38,279 nt of DNA from Aliarcobacter sp. (GCA_028703945.1 JAQVLW010000018.1:1-38279); one strand, 5' to 3'; positions 1-9,327 are shown, numbered from the stretch's first letter. Program-made: numbers and translations. Notes: generated by a model not told the origin, from the sequence alone.

Positions 1-638
1 ATTACACCTGCTGCAAACTTCTTTTGTGTTAGTTCGTATGCTTTTTGTAGGTTTTCAACAGTTTGAGTAGATAGTTTTAATTGTTCATTGTGAGTTGCTA
101 ATGTAAGCCATGCGTTAATTGTTTCAGCAATCAAACTAACTTTTACTGTATTTGCTGCAAATTGTGTTGAAAGATAGCTTTGTAGGGCACTTTCATTTAG
201 ACTTTGTATTTTTCCAAATAAATCTATTTCGTAAGAAGCTGAGATATTTGCAGAATAATTATGTGAAGTTGTAGTTCCATTTGAAGAGTTTATTGCTCTT
301 GTATGGCTTACATCACCATTTGCATTAACACTTGGAAAACTATCTGCTTTTGTTACACGATATGTTGCCCTTGCTGATTGGATATTTAAAAGGGCAATTT
401 TTAAGTCTTTATTGTTTTTTATGGCTAGGGCAACAACTTTTTTTAAAGTATCATTTTGAACAAAATCTTCCCATGAAGGTTTTATTTGAGTTAAGTTTTC
501 TTCTATTTTTGCCTCAACTGGATTATTCCATTCAAGGGGAATAACTTTAGAATCCAAAGGTTCTAATTTTGGTTCTAGGGAAAAACAACCACTAAAAAGA
601 GTTGAAGCAAGAGCTATTGAAATGGCTTTTTTAAACAT
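1..638 (-). CDS. cmeC: Outer-membrane efflux lipoprotein (CmeC/OprM/NodT type), C-terminus cut off
   Basis: Reading the minus strand from the ATG at 638 gives about 212 codons that run off the window edge. The N-terminus is a lipoprotein signal with lipobox LFSGC, so the mature protein should start at a lipidated Cys near residue 18. It is followed by the SWEDFVQNDTLKKVVALAIK-type start of an outer-membrane efflux protein. The helix text (IQSARATYRVTKADSFPSV and SASYEIDLFGKIQS) is typical of the TolC-fold NodT family. Its role by family is the outer-membrane exit duct of an RND drug pump. The ATG lies inside the last codons of the upstream RND gene (8-nt overlap ATGTTTAA), so the two are probably translationally coupled. 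The barrel and second helical repeat are not in the window. The symbol follows the operon layout of Campylobacter cmeABC. Confidence 0.9.
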   Translation of the reverse strand, partial: MFKKAISIALASTLFSGCFSLEPKLEPLDSKVIPLEWNNPVEAKIEENLTQIKPSWEDFVQNDTLKKVVALAIKNNKDLKIALLNIQSARATYRVTKADSFPSVNANGDVSHTRAINSSNGTTTSHNYSANISASYEIDLFGKIQSLNESALQSYLSTQFAANTVKVSLIAETINAWLTLATHNEQLKLSTQTVENLQKAYELTQKKFAAGV

Positions 639-3600
639 TTTGTCCTGCCTTTTTTGATGAAAAAACTTTTTTAATTAAAACAAAAAATAAAGGGACAAAA
701 AAGATAGCTAAAATAGTTGCTGTTAAAGTTCCACCCACAATTCCTGTTCCAATAGAAATTCTACTATTTGCACCAGCTCCTGTTGATAATGCTAGAGGCA
801 TAATTCCTGCAATAAATGCTAAAGAAGTCATCATAATAGGTCTTAATCGCAATGTCGCTCCCTCAACAGCAGCTTCAAGAAGTGGTTTACCATTTTTGTA
901 TGAGATATCCACAAATTCAACAATTAATATAGCATTTTTAGCCGCTAGTCCAATAGTTGTAAGAAGTGCCACTTGAAAATATACATCATTATCCAATCCT
1001 CTAAAATAAACAGCTAAAACAGCTCCTACGATACCCAAAGGTACAACCATTAAAATAGAAAATGGTACAGACCAACTTTCGTATAAAGCAGCTAGGCATA
1101 AGAAAATGATTAATATAGAAATCGCATAAAGTAATCCTGATTGTCCCGTCGATAATCTCTCTTGATATGAAAGTCCACTCCATGAATGCATTGTTCCATT
1201 TGAGAGTTTATCTGCAATCTTATCCATCTCATTCATGGCAGAGCCTGAGCTTATTCCACTGTTTGCTGAACCTTGAATTTGATATGAAGCAAAACCATTA
1301 TAACGGCTTAATTCTTCTGGACCATATTCCCATTTTGTGGTTGCAAATTCTGAAAAAGAAGTCATTGTTCCATTTGTATTTCTAATTTTCCAAGTATATA
1401 AATCTTCAGGTTTTGACCTAAAAGGAGCATCCCCTTGAATGTAAACTCTTTTTACTCTTGATCTATCAATAAAGTCATTTACATAAATACCAGCCCATGC
1501 AGCACTAAGAGTATAATCAATATCACTCATAGAAAGACCCAAAGATAAAGCTTTTTCCCTATCATATTCAATTTTTAGTTGAGGAGTTTCATCTGAACCA
1601 TCTGCCCGAATTGAATTAATTTTATTATTTTGTCCTGCTTCTAATAATATCTTTTCTTTTACCTCTGCAAGAGTAATTCTTGAAGTTATTGCATCTGCTT
1701 GAAGTTGAAATTCAAATCCATCTGTTTGCCCTAAACCTTGAACAACAGGAGGATTCATAGAAATAACTTTTGCGTCACGAATAAAATAAGGTGAAGTTGG
1801 ATTTGCAAATATCTCTGCTGCTCTATGACCAATAATATCAGAACGGCTATTTATATCAGGTCTTAAATCCCAGCTTTTAAGAGAAATGTAAGCTGTCCCA
1901 ATATTTTGTCCACTGCTGTTACTACTATATCCTGAAATGGTAAAAATACTATTTATATTATGGGCTTCTTCTTTTAAGAAATAATCTTTAATTTTTTCTG
2001 CAACTTCAACAGTTCTTGAAGTAATTGCACCTACGGGTAAAGTGTATTGAACCATTAAACTACCCTGGTCTTCTTTTGGAAGAAAACTAGTAGGAAGTTT
2101 TATAAAAACAAAAACTAATAATCCAATAATACTAACATAAATAATCATCCAACGAATAGGCGTTTGTAATACTTTTGTAACACCATTTTTATATCTTGAA
2201 GTAATAGAATCAAATTTGTTCCCAAACCAGTGAGTAAAGCCTTTTTGTTTTTCATTTTTGTCATGGGGTTTTAATATAGTCGCACACAATGCGGGAGTTA
2301 ATGTTAAAGCTACAATAACAGATAAAACCATAGAGGAAATAATTGTAACTGAAAATTGTCTATAAATAACTCCAGTTGAACCACTAAAAAATGCCATTGG
2401 TAAAAAAACCACTGAAAGCACGGTAGCCACTCCAACTAAAGCACTCGTAATTTCTTGCATAGAAATAATAGTCGCTTCTTTTGCAGGAAGTTTTTTTTCT
2501 CTCATATTTCGTTCAACATTTTCTACAACAACAATGGCATCATCAACTAAAAGTCCAATGGATAAGACTACTCCAAACATAGTAAGAGTATTAATTGAAT
2601 AACCAAGAATATTTAAAATACCAAAAGTTCCAAGTAAAACAACAGGAACAGCAATTGCTGGAATTAAAGTTGCTCTCCAGCTTTTTAAGAAAATATACAT
2701 TACAAAAACAACTAATAAAATAGCTTCAAAAAGTGTTTTAACTACTTCATTAATTGAAGCTTGAATAAAAAGTGTTGTATCTCTTGGATAATCTATTTTA
2801 TATCCAACAGGTAGATTTTCCTCATATTTGCTCAAAAGTGCTTTTATACTATTAGCTGTTCTTATAGCATTTGCTCCTGAAGCTAATTGAATTGCAATAC
2901 CAGAAGATGGTTTACCATTTAAAGCCGTGATATTACTATATGTTTGAGCTCCTATTTCAATCCTTGCAACATCTTTTAATTTAACAAATGAACCATTACT
3001 ATTGTGTTTTACAAGAATATTTTCAAATTCTGATACAGTTTTAAATTTTGATCTAGCCGTAACCGTTACTGATAATTGTTGATTGCTAATTACAGGTAAT
3101 CCACCAAGTTTACCAGCTGATGCTTGAGAGTTTTGTGCGCTTATTGCTGATTCTATGTCTGAGGGCATTAGCTTGTAAGATTCTAATTTTATTGGGTCAA
3201 GCCAAATACGCATCGCATATTGTCCCCCAAAAACTTGAACATCTCCAACACCTTCAAGTCTTGAAATACTATCTTGAAGATTACTTATTAAATAATCAGC
3301 AATATCAGCTTTTTCTGCCTTTTCTGTTTCGTCATATAATGAAGCTAATAATAAAAAATCTGATTGTGATTTAACAACTCTTAGCCCTTGTTTTTGAACA
3401 TCATCTGGTAAACGAGAAAGAATCTGTTGGACTTTATTTTGTACTTGTACTTGAGCAATGTCCGGATCGGTTCCTTGTTGGAAGGTTATTTTTATTCTTG
3501 AATTTCCAGAAGAACTACTGCTTGAAGAGAAATAAATCATTCCATCAAGTCCTGTTAGTTGTTGTTCAATAATTTGAGTAACACTATTTTCAACAGTTTG

Positions 3601-3765
3601 CGCAGATGCTCCTGTGTAAGTGGTAGAAATATTGATTTGAGGAGGTGCAATATCTGGATATTGTTCCATTGGAAGTACGTATAGACTTACAATTCCGGCA
3701 ATCATTATTACTAAAGAGATAACCCATGCAAATATAGGTCTAAAAACAAAAAATCTTGCTAACAT
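631..3765 (-). CDS. cmeB: RND multidrug efflux transporter, AcrB/CmeB (HAE1) family
   Basis: At 1044 residues this is full length for an inner-membrane proton/drug antiporter. The N-terminus (FFVFRPIFAWVISLVIMIAG, then LPMEQYPDIAPP) matches AcrB closely. The proton-relay Asp pair is in TM4 (GLLVDDAIVVVENVER), and the TM10 Lys is in LTTIGLAAKNAILIVEF. Two large periplasmic loops lie between TM1/TM2 and TM7/TM8, as in the family. It sits between the adaptor gene (24-nt gap) and the outer-membrane channel gene (8-nt overlap), so all three should be one operon. Family knowledge suggests export of antibiotics, dyes, detergents or bile salts; the true substrates cannot be read from sequence. A run of seven Ser near residue 80 replaces the SSNSDS-type stretch of AcrB and does not disrupt the frame. 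Confidence 0.96.
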   Translation of the reverse strand: MLARFFVFRPIFAWVISLVIMIAGIVSLYVLPMEQYPDIAPPQINISTTYTGASAQTVENSVTQIIEQQLTGLDGMIYFSSSSSSSGNSRIKITFQQGTDPDIAQVQVQNKVQQILSRLPDDVQKQGLRVVKSQSDFLLLASLYDETEKAEKADIADYLISNLQDSISRLEGVGDVQVFGGQYAMRIWLDPIKLESYKLMPSDIESAISAQNSQASAGKLGGLPVISNQQLSVTVTARSKFKTVSEFENILVKHNSNGSFVKLKDVARIEIGAQTYSNITALNGKPSSGIAIQLASGANAIRTANSIKALLSKYEENLPVGYKIDYPRDTTLFIQASINEVVKTLFEAILLVVFVMYIFLKSWRATLIPAIAVPVVLLGTFGILNILGYSINTLTMFGVVLSIGLLVDDAIVVVENVERNMREKKLPAKEATIISMQEITSALVGVATVLSVVFLPMAFFSGSTGVIYRQFSVTIISSMVLSVIVALTLTPALCATILKPHDKNEKQKGFTHWFGNKFDSITSRYKNGVTKVLQTPIRWMIIYVSIIGLLVFVFIKLPTSFLPKEDQGSLMVQYTLPVGAITSRTVEVAEKIKDYFLKEEAHNINSIFTISGYSSNSSGQNIGTAYISLKSWDLRPDINSRSDIIGHRAAEIFANPTSPYFIRDAKVISMNPPVVQGLGQTDGFEFQLQADAITSRITLAEVKEKILLEAGQNNKINSIRADGSDETPQLKIEYDREKALSLGLSMSDIDYTLSAAWAGIYVNDFIDRSRVKRVYIQGDAPFRSKPEDLYTWKIRNTNGTMTSFSEFATTKWEYGPEELSRYNGFASYQIQGSANSGISSGSAMNEMDKIADKLSNGTMHSWSGLSYQERLSTGQSGLLYAISILIIFLCLAALYESWSVPFSILMVVPLGIVGAVLAVYFRGLDNDVYFQVALLTTIGLAAKNAILIVEFVDISYKNGKPLLEAAVEGATLRLRPIMMTSLAFIAGIMPLALSTGAGANSRISIGTGIVGGTLTATILAIFFVPLFFVLIKKVFSSKKAGQNV

Positions 3766-3789
3766 ATTAAACCTTTTTGGCTATTTTTA

Positions 3790-4932
3790 TTATTTGTTTT
3801 CAATATATTTACTGCTTACATCAATAGGATTTACTTTACTTTTTTCATTGATTTTATTTAAACCTTCAATAATAATTTTATCATTGTTATTAATTCCCGC
3901 GCTTACTAGCCATCTGTTTCCAATAGCTCTTTCAATAGTAATCATTTGTTTTATAATTGAATTATCTTCTTTTAAAAGAGTAATTATAGGATTTGCTTTT
4001 GCATCCCTTGAAACTGCTTGTTGAGGCAATAAAAATGCTTTTGTATCAATTGCTCCTTGAACAGTTGCTTTTACAAACATTCCTGGTAATAAAATACCTT
4101 TTTCATTTGGAAATAAAGCTCGAAGAGTTACCGAACCTGTATTTTCGTCAACTGCAATTTCTTGAAGTTGTAGTTCACCTTTATGTTCATAAATACTTCC
4201 ATCACTTAATGTTAAAGATACTTCAGTATTTCCTTTTTGAATATTCTTTTGACTTAAAAGTTTTCGTAAAGCTAAAAGTTGAGTATTTGATTGGCTTACA
4301 TCAACATAAACACTGCTTGTATCTCTGATTGTAGCTAGAGCTTCAGTTTGATTTGCTGATATTAATGCTCCTTTTGTTACACTTGAAATACTAATATATC
4401 CAGAAATAGGGGCTTTAATATTTGTTCTTTCTAAATCAATTTTTGCACTTTCAAGACTTGCTTTTTTTTCTTCAACCAAAGCTTCTGCTTGAAGATAAAT
4501 TGCTTTTGCATCTTCTGCTTCTTGTTTCGAGGTACCATCAAATTTTAATAATTCTTCATATCTTTGACTTTTAGTTTTAGCATTTTTTGCATCTACTTTT
4601 GCACTTTCAAGTGAAGCTTTTGCTTGAAAAAAACTAGCTTGATAAGATGCTGAGTCAATTTGATACAAGATTTCACCTTCTTTTACAAAACTACCTTCTG
4701 TAAAAAGTTGTTTAGTAATAATGCCACCAATTTGTGGTCTAACTTGAGAAACCAATTTTGCTTTTACTCTACCACTTAATTCTTGTTGTAATGGGATTGG
4801 TTGTTCTTGAAGTGTAATAACACCAACTTCTATAATTTGAATTTGTGGATTTGAAGAAACTTTATTTTCACAACCACTTAACACTATCAATGTAGCGGTT
4901 ATTAAAATAAAGATTTTAGATTGTTTTGACAC
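3790..4932 (-). CDS. cmeA: RND efflux periplasmic adaptor lipoprotein (AcrA/CmeA family)
   Basis: This is a 380-residue membrane-fusion protein linking the inner-membrane RND pump to the outer-membrane channel. It has a lipoprotein signal with lipobox VLSGC near residue 20. The lipoyl half-motifs (SQVRPQIGGIITKQLFTEGS and TNIKAPISGYIS) flank a coiled-coil hairpin at about 95-165 rich in Ala, Lys and Glu. A beta-barrel and membrane-proximal domain follow (LLPGMFVKATVQGAIDTKAF). The start is GTG at 4932 with AAGG 8 nt upstream. It is the first gene of the operon. A TATACA box on the minus strand at 4967-4972 is a weak -10 candidate. No TetR-type repressor gene is adjacent, unlike Campylobacter cmeR-cmeABC. 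Confidence 0.95.
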   Translation of the reverse strand: MSKQSKIFILITATLIVLSGCENKVSSNPQIQIIEVGVITLQEQPIPLQQELSGRVKAKLVSQVRPQIGGIITKQLFTEGSFVKEGEILYQIDSASYQASFFQAKASLESAKVDAKNAKTKSQRYEELLKFDGTSKQEAEDAKAIYLQAEALVEEKKASLESAKIDLERTNIKAPISGYISISSVTKGALISANQTEALATIRDTSSVYVDVSQSNTQLLALRKLLSQKNIQKGNTEVSLTLSDGSIYEHKGELQLQEIAVDENTGSVTLRALFPNEKGILLPGMFVKATVQGAIDTKAFLLPQQAVSRDAKANPIITLLKEDNSIIKQMITIERAIGNRWLVSAGINNNDKIIIEGLNKINEKSKVNPIDVSSKYIENK

Positions 4933-4999
4933 TTTGGTAGCCTTGATAATAAATTAATTAATTGATTGTATAACATCTATATTAATAAAATATTAATAA

Positions 5000-5845
5000 T
5001 TAAGCCTGTGTATTTGATTTTGACCAAGAAATAATTTTTCTATCTTCCTGAATGATATGATGAACAAGTGCAATATCTATTATTTTTGCTAATTCTTTTT
5101 CAAAAAGACTTTCATCCATAGTCGGAAGTTGTTTTACAAAAGTATTTATTTTTTCGATTATATTAAAATGTAGTGCTTTGTGTTCTTCAAGAAAAGGATA
5201 CTTCATTTCTTGCATAAATAGTTCTTCATGTTTAAAATGTGTTTTCATATATGAATATAAATCTGTTAAAACTTCTTTTATTTTTGCAGTTCTTTGTTCT
5301 GGTTCAACTTCTGTAAATGCTTCTTCTGCAATATCAAAAAGTTTTTTATGTTCTGCATCAATTTTTTTATCTTCAACACTATAAATATCTTTCCATCCAA
5401 AATTCTTTTTTAAATCTGATAAGGAAGTATTCCAAAGTTGGATTTTTTTATCTTCTAAAACAATATGTCTTATAAAATATTCTTCAATAAAATCTATAAG
5501 AGATTTTTCAATATCTTGTAATTCTAAGTTATTTAATTCAGAAATCAAAGTAGTAAGCATATTTAACATATTTTTATGAAGAAGTTTATGTGAGCTAAGT
5601 TCTGGATAATCTATTTGTGCCATATATTTTTGTTCATTAGCAAAATGTGTTCCCACGTAATCAAAAAGTTTTGAAATAACATCTTTTAGTTTTATCTTAA
5701 CCTTATCATCATCTTTTAGTTTTGAAATATTCATGGCTTCTCTAGCAATTGTAAAAAGTTTTTGGTGTTCCTTATCAATCTTGAAATTATGGATATTATA
5801 TTCAGATTTCCAAATTATTGAATTGGAATTTGTGTTATTTTTCAT
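5000..5845 (-). CDS. Tandem bacteriohemerythrin (two hemerythrin domains)
   Basis: The 281-residue cytoplasmic protein is made of two hemerythrin four-helix bundles (about 10-137 and 148-275) and nothing else. Both have all seven expected di-iron ligands. Domain 1 has H27, H67, E71, H86, H90, H127 and D132; domain 2 has H165, H202, E206, H221, H225, H262 and D267. By family it binds O2 reversibly (possibly NO), acting as an oxygen store, carrier or sensor. The two halves are alike enough to be an internal duplication. The ATG at 5845 has AAAGG about 5 nt upstream. The gene lies 67 nt upstream of the efflux operon on the same strand, but with no clear functional link. It is divergent from the small gene at 5959. 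Confidence 0.95.
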   Translation of the reverse strand: MKNNTNSNSIIWKSEYNIHNFKIDKEHQKLFTIAREAMNISKLKDDDKVKIKLKDVISKLFDYVGTHFANEQKYMAQIDYPELSSHKLLHKNMLNMLTTLISELNNLELQDIEKSLIDFIEEYFIRHIVLEDKKIQLWNTSLSDLKKNFGWKDIYSVEDKKIDAEHKKLFDIAEEAFTEVEPEQRTAKIKEVLTDLYSYMKTHFKHEELFMQEMKYPFLEEHKALHFNIIEKINTFVKQLPTMDESLFEKELAKIIDIALVHHIIQEDRKIISWSKSNTQA

Positions 5846-5925
5846 GAAAACCTTTAATATTTTCTTTTGTTACTTTTATTATGGATTTAAATTATTAATA
5901 CAAGCTTTATTTTAAGATAGTTTAC

Positions 5926-5931
5926 TATAAT
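5926..5931 (+). promoter_or_regulatory. Candidate -10 box of the small gene at 5959
   Basis: A perfect TATAAT hexamer lies 27 nt before the chosen ATG, leaving a leader of roughly 20 nt that contains the ribosome-binding site AGGAAG. No good -35 is present, which is usual for epsilonproteobacterial sigma70 promoters. It sits in the 107-bp divergent gap shared with the tandem hemerythrin gene. Confidence 0.5.
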
Positions 5932-5958
5932 ACAAGTAAAAATAGGAAGCATTTGAAG

Positions 5959-6342
5959 ATGAGTAATATTGATATTATAGAAAAACCAACAACATGTGAA
6001 CAAGAAAAATTAGTACAATCACAATTTAATACAAATGTCGCTTTTTTCATACATTTAAAAGCATATGATAATAAAGTAAGAGATGAATTGGAAAAAAGAT
6101 TAACAGAAGTTTTCTTCTTTTCAAGGGGAATTGACTGGAAATTTGATAGTTTTGGAATAGAAAAAACAGGTTCAAGAGGAACAGATGTTTTAGGGTATTT
6201 TATTTTTAGAGCAGTTGAAATTGAGAAATTACAGAAATTATTTATTGAAGAATTTAAAGATTATGAAAATGCAATAAAAATCACATGTTCAGTTTCAAAA
6301 TATGAAAAAGTTGAAGAGAGCTTTTTTGAGCTAGAGATATAA
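5959..6342 (+). CDS. Conserved-looking hypothetical protein, about 127 residues
   Basis: I do not recognise the family. The product is a soluble, acidic, mixed alpha/beta protein with no signal peptide or membrane segment. One Cys near the N-terminus (KPTTCEQEK) and one near the C-terminus (ITCSVSKYEK) are the only cysteines. The start is uncertain: TTG at 5953 gives 129 residues but only 3 nt between AGGAAG and the codon. ATG at 5959 gives the normal 9-nt spacing and is preferred. It has its own TATAAT promoter and is convergent with the single-domain bacteriohemerythrin gene. Being flanked by two hemerythrin genes is only suggestive of an oxygen-related role. Confidence 0.7.
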   Translation: MSNIDIIEKPTTCEQEKLVQSQFNTNVAFFIHLKAYDNKVRDELEKRLTEVFFFSRGIDWKFDSFGIEKTGSRGTDVLGYFIFRAVEIEKLQKLFIEEFKDYENAIKITCSVSKYEKVEESFFELEI

Positions 6343-6361
6343 AATTGAGCCTATAAAATTG

Positions 6362-6380
6362 TCCTTTTATTTAAGGATTT
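6362..6380 (+). terminator. Weak hairpin downstream of the small hypothetical gene
   Basis: A TCCTT / AAGGA stem (6362-6366 and 6373-6377) with a 6-nt loop is followed by TTT. It lies 20 nt after the stop codon in the convergent gap before the bacteriohemerythrin gene. The stem is short, so this is only a candidate terminator. Confidence 0.3.
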
Positions 6381-6433
6381 ACAAACATATATTAAATAAA
6401 GAAGAATTAAAAGGGCAACGGGTTTTATACAGT

Positions 6434-6868
6434 TTATTTTACGGGCTCCTGTTTACCTATAAATATCTCAGCATATATCCTATCCGTTCCTGCTATATGA
6501 TGTAAAAACCAATCTACAAGATATATAAGTGTTTCTTGTGAGATTATAATTTCTACTTGGTTTAAATATTCACTATTTGAAATCTGATTATGATATTTTG
6601 TGAATTTATTTAGAAATTCTCTATGTTCATTTTTATGTTCATCTTTCTTATTGTATTTAAGATTATTAAATAATTCTTCTTCACAAGTAAAATGAAAATT
6701 TGCATAATCTATTAGTTTATTAATTATCATAAAAATATCTTTCTTTTGCGTATTGCTATAAATTGAAGTGCTTAATTGATTAATAATATTTAATAATTCT
6801 TTATGTTGTTCATCTATAAGAGGTATTCCTAAACTCATTGTTTTATCATTCCATATTATAGTATTCAT
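6434..6868 (-). CDS. Bacteriohemerythrin (single hemerythrin domain)
   Basis: A 144-residue soluble hemerythrin starting with the usual WNDKTMSLGIPLIDEQHKEL segment. All seven di-iron ligands are present: H22, H59, E63, H78, H82, H124 and D129. By family it binds O2. The ATG overlaps the stop of the upstream membrane histidine kinase as TAATG (1-nt overlap), so it is probably translated by coupling. This pairing is the best clue to its job: it may supply an oxygen-dependent input to, or be controlled by, that kinase. It is the last gene of the minus-strand signalling island. Confidence 0.95.
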   Translation of the reverse strand: MNTIIWNDKTMSLGIPLIDEQHKELLNIINQLSTSIYSNTQKKDIFMIINKLIDYANFHFTCEEELFNNLKYNKKDEHKNEHREFLNKFTKYHNQISNSEYLNQVEIIISQETLIYLVDWFLHHIAGTDRIYAEIFIGKQEPVK

Positions 6869-9327
6869 TACTCAACCCCTTTATTTTTATGTAATAATGG
6901 TAAAGAAATCTTAAACTGAGCTCCGTAATAAGAGTTATCTTTATAATTAAAACTCATACTTTCTGCTTCAATAGTTCCATATAAATGCTCCTCAATAATC
7001 ATTTTTGACATATATAATCCTATTCCCGTTCCATTTGTACTTTCTTTTGTTGTAAAATGAGATTCAAATATATTATCTATGATATCTGCTGGAATTCCCC
7101 CTGCATTATCTTTTATATATATCTCCAAAGTGTTGTCCTTTAGAAGAGTATCTATTATTATGAGTTTTATTTCTTTTGTATCTTTTTTTATTAATTCATC
7201 TTTTGCATTATTTAAAATATTTATTAGTACTTGAATTAATTCATTCTCATATGAAAATATAGAAATATCTTGTATATTTTGTTCTATAACTATATTTTTA
7301 TTTTTAAATTCTGAAGATATTAGGTTAAAAGTTTTTTCAAATGTATTATTAATTTTAAATTCATTTTTATTCTTTTCATTATGAAAGAAGTCTCTAAAGT
7401 CATTAATTGTTTGAGATAAATGTTGAACAGAGTTATTAATACAATTCACAGTAAATTCAATATCATCCTCTTCCAATATATTCATTGCCTTTTTTAATTT
7501 TAGTCCAGAAGATGCAGTAGAAATAACTGAAAGAGGCTGTCTCCATTGATGAGCAATATTCTCAAGCATTTCCCCCATAGAAGCCATTTTAGATTGTTTT
7601 TGTATCATTTTTTCTTGTCTTTCTTTCTCTACTTCAATTAACTTTATTGAAGTAATATCTTGAGCTGAAGAATAAATTAATCTATTATCAATATCAATAT
7701 TTGCAGACCATACTAAAGTGACATATGTTCCATTTTTATGTTGGTATCTATTTTCAAATAAAAGCACTGCTTCATAATTTTCTAGCTTTTTCATTTCATT
7801 AATTGTTTTCTCAATATCATCCGGATGAATGAAACCTAAGAAAGATTTATTAACAAGTTCTTCCTTATCATATCCTAGAATATTTTTACAAGCATTATTT
7901 ATTTGAAGAATAAGTCCTGTAGTGTTAGTAATTAAATGTAAATTTATTGATATTTCAAAAAAATTATTAAACTCTTTTTCTAAGGATACTAGTCTATCTT
8001 TTGCTTTTAATTCATCGGTTATATCTGTTATTGTTAAATATAAAACTATTTCATCTTTATAAAATGTTGGTGATGAACTTACTCTTACATGTTTTTGTTC
8101 ATTATTTGAGAGTTTATGCACAAACTCAAAAAAAGATTGCTCATTTTCTCGTGCAAAATTCATTTTTTCTTCAATTTCATTTATAGGAATAATATTAATA
8201 TCTACTAGATTTAATGATAAAAATTCACTTAAAGTATATCCGTAAAAATCGATTGCACTATTATTTACATTTACAATATTCCCATTTGTAGGATTTACTA
8301 ATATAATAATTAATTTATTTAATTCAAATAAATCTTTATATATCTTTTCATTTGCCATAAGTAGTTTTTCTTTTTCTTTTTCTATAGTAATATCTTGAAT
8401 ATTTGCAATAACTAATTTTTCATTTTCACCTTCATTTATGTTTTTCCCAAATGAAATTCTAATAGGAAATAGCTCACCACTTTTTTTTATTGCCTCAAAC
8501 TCTAGATTAATTCCTTTATGTTTTAAAACACTTGTATTGAAATATTTTTTTATCCCATTTTCATGCGCATTCTGATACATATTAGGTACAATTTTTAGTA
8601 AAGAATTTTTCCCTATCATTTCTTCTTTTGAATATCCAAACATTATTTCAGCAGCTTTATTGAAAGTTTTTACATTTAAATTCTTTTCTACAGCGATAAT
8701 TGCATTTGTATTAGATTCAATTATGGTATTAGAATAGTTTTTTTCATTAAGTATTTCATTATTACTTTGTATAAACTTCCTATTTGCAGGTCTAAAAATA
8801 AAAAAACCAACAATTAAAAGTGTAAATAAAGACATAAGTAAAATATAAAATTCAACTTCTTTTAGTTCTTTGATTTTATTTTCTGATTCTATTTGATAAA
8901 GTGATGTAATTTTATCAAAATGCATTAATAAACTTTCAGATTCTTCAAGTAAGTAATCACTGCTATTATCTTTGAAATTTTGCAATAATTGTAATTTTTC
9001 TAAATACTCATTAACTTTTTTATCTAATTGGACAGGAGAATTAAAATAATAATTATTAACTTCTTTACTCATAGGAAGAGAAATTAAATAATTATGAGAA
9101 GAATACATATTATTAATACTCTCTTTAAAAATTTCTAAATTTGAAGTTATTATAGAATTATAAATTCTTTGGCTTAACATTCTTTGTTTACCACTTAAGT
9201 TAATAGTTTTACTATCATTAGTTTGTAAATTTATTATTGTATTAATATTTATATATGCAAATATTGATAAAAACCCTAGAATCAATAAGGCTAATATGTA
9301 TTTACTTGTAAAGTTTATAGATTCCAT
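6868..9327 (-). CDS. Membrane sensor histidine kinase: PilJ-like sensor, three PAS domains, HisKA-HATPase
   Basis: The 819-residue protein has TM1 at about 8-27 and a periplasmic region of about 130 residues beginning with NLSGKQRMLSQRI. That is the PilJ/NarX-like helical sensor signature. TM2 lies at about 158-178, followed by PAS domains at about 197-315, 325-440 and 450-565. The H-box is IAHQWRQPLS with phospho-acceptor H593. The ATPase domain has N box NILNNAKDEL, G1 box DNAGGIP near 740 and G2 box GTGIGLYM near 766. It should autophosphorylate, but no receiver is fused and the next gene is a bacteriohemerythrin, not a regulator. Its partner may be the response regulator at 17172 or another protein elsewhere. 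The 73-nt gap upstream carries a possible promoter. Confidence 0.93.
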   Translation of the reverse strand: MESINFTSKYILALLILGFLSIFAYININTIINLQTNDSKTINLSGKQRMLSQRIYNSIITSNLEIFKESINNMYSSHNYLISLPMSKEVNNYYFNSPVQLDKKVNEYLEKLQLLQNFKDNSSDYLLEESESLLMHFDKITSLYQIESENKIKELKEVEFYILLMSLFTLLIVGFFIFRPANRKFIQSNNEILNEKNYSNTIIESNTNAIIAVEKNLNVKTFNKAAEIMFGYSKEEMIGKNSLLKIVPNMYQNAHENGIKKYFNTSVLKHKGINLEFEAIKKSGELFPIRISFGKNINEGENEKLVIANIQDITIEKEKEKLLMANEKIYKDLFELNKLIIILVNPTNGNIVNVNNSAIDFYGYTLSEFLSLNLVDINIIPINEIEEKMNFARENEQSFFEFVHKLSNNEQKHVRVSSSPTFYKDEIVLYLTITDITDELKAKDRLVSLEKEFNNFFEISINLHLITNTTGLILQINNACKNILGYDKEELVNKSFLGFIHPDDIEKTINEMKKLENYEAVLLFENRYQHKNGTYVTLVWSANIDIDNRLIYSSAQDITSIKLIEVEKERQEKMIQKQSKMASMGEMLENIAHQWRQPLSVISTASSGLKLKKAMNILEEDDIEFTVNCINNSVQHLSQTINDFRDFFHNEKNKNEFKINNTFEKTFNLISSEFKNKNIVIEQNIQDISIFSYENELIQVLINILNNAKDELIKKDTKEIKLIIIDTLLKDNTLEIYIKDNAGGIPADIIDNIFESHFTTKESTNGTGIGLYMSKMIIEEHLYGTIEAESMSFNYKDNSYYGAQFKISLPLLHKNKGVE

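Noticed and set aside
332-544. Plus-strand open frame of 70 codons
   Set aside because: It is the shadow of the outer-membrane efflux gene on the minus strand, whose lipobox and TolC-type helices are clear. The same holds for the plus-strand frames inside the RND, adaptor, kinase and MscS genes.
3480-3540. Run of seven Ser residues in the RND pump, possible phase-variable repeat
   Set aside because: The codons are mixed and no short DNA unit is repeated, so slippage is unlikely and the frame is intact.
4975-5000. Palindromic TATTAATA repeats before the efflux operon as a repressor site
   Set aside because: The unit is a self-complementary AT-only octamer in AT-rich DNA. It gives no evidence of a specific operator, and no repressor gene is nearby.
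6359-6418. Inverted repeat TTGTCCTTTTA / TAAAAGGGCAA
   Set aside because: It has one G-U pair and a 38-nt loop with no T run. The small hairpin at 6362-6377 inside the same stretch is the simpler structure.
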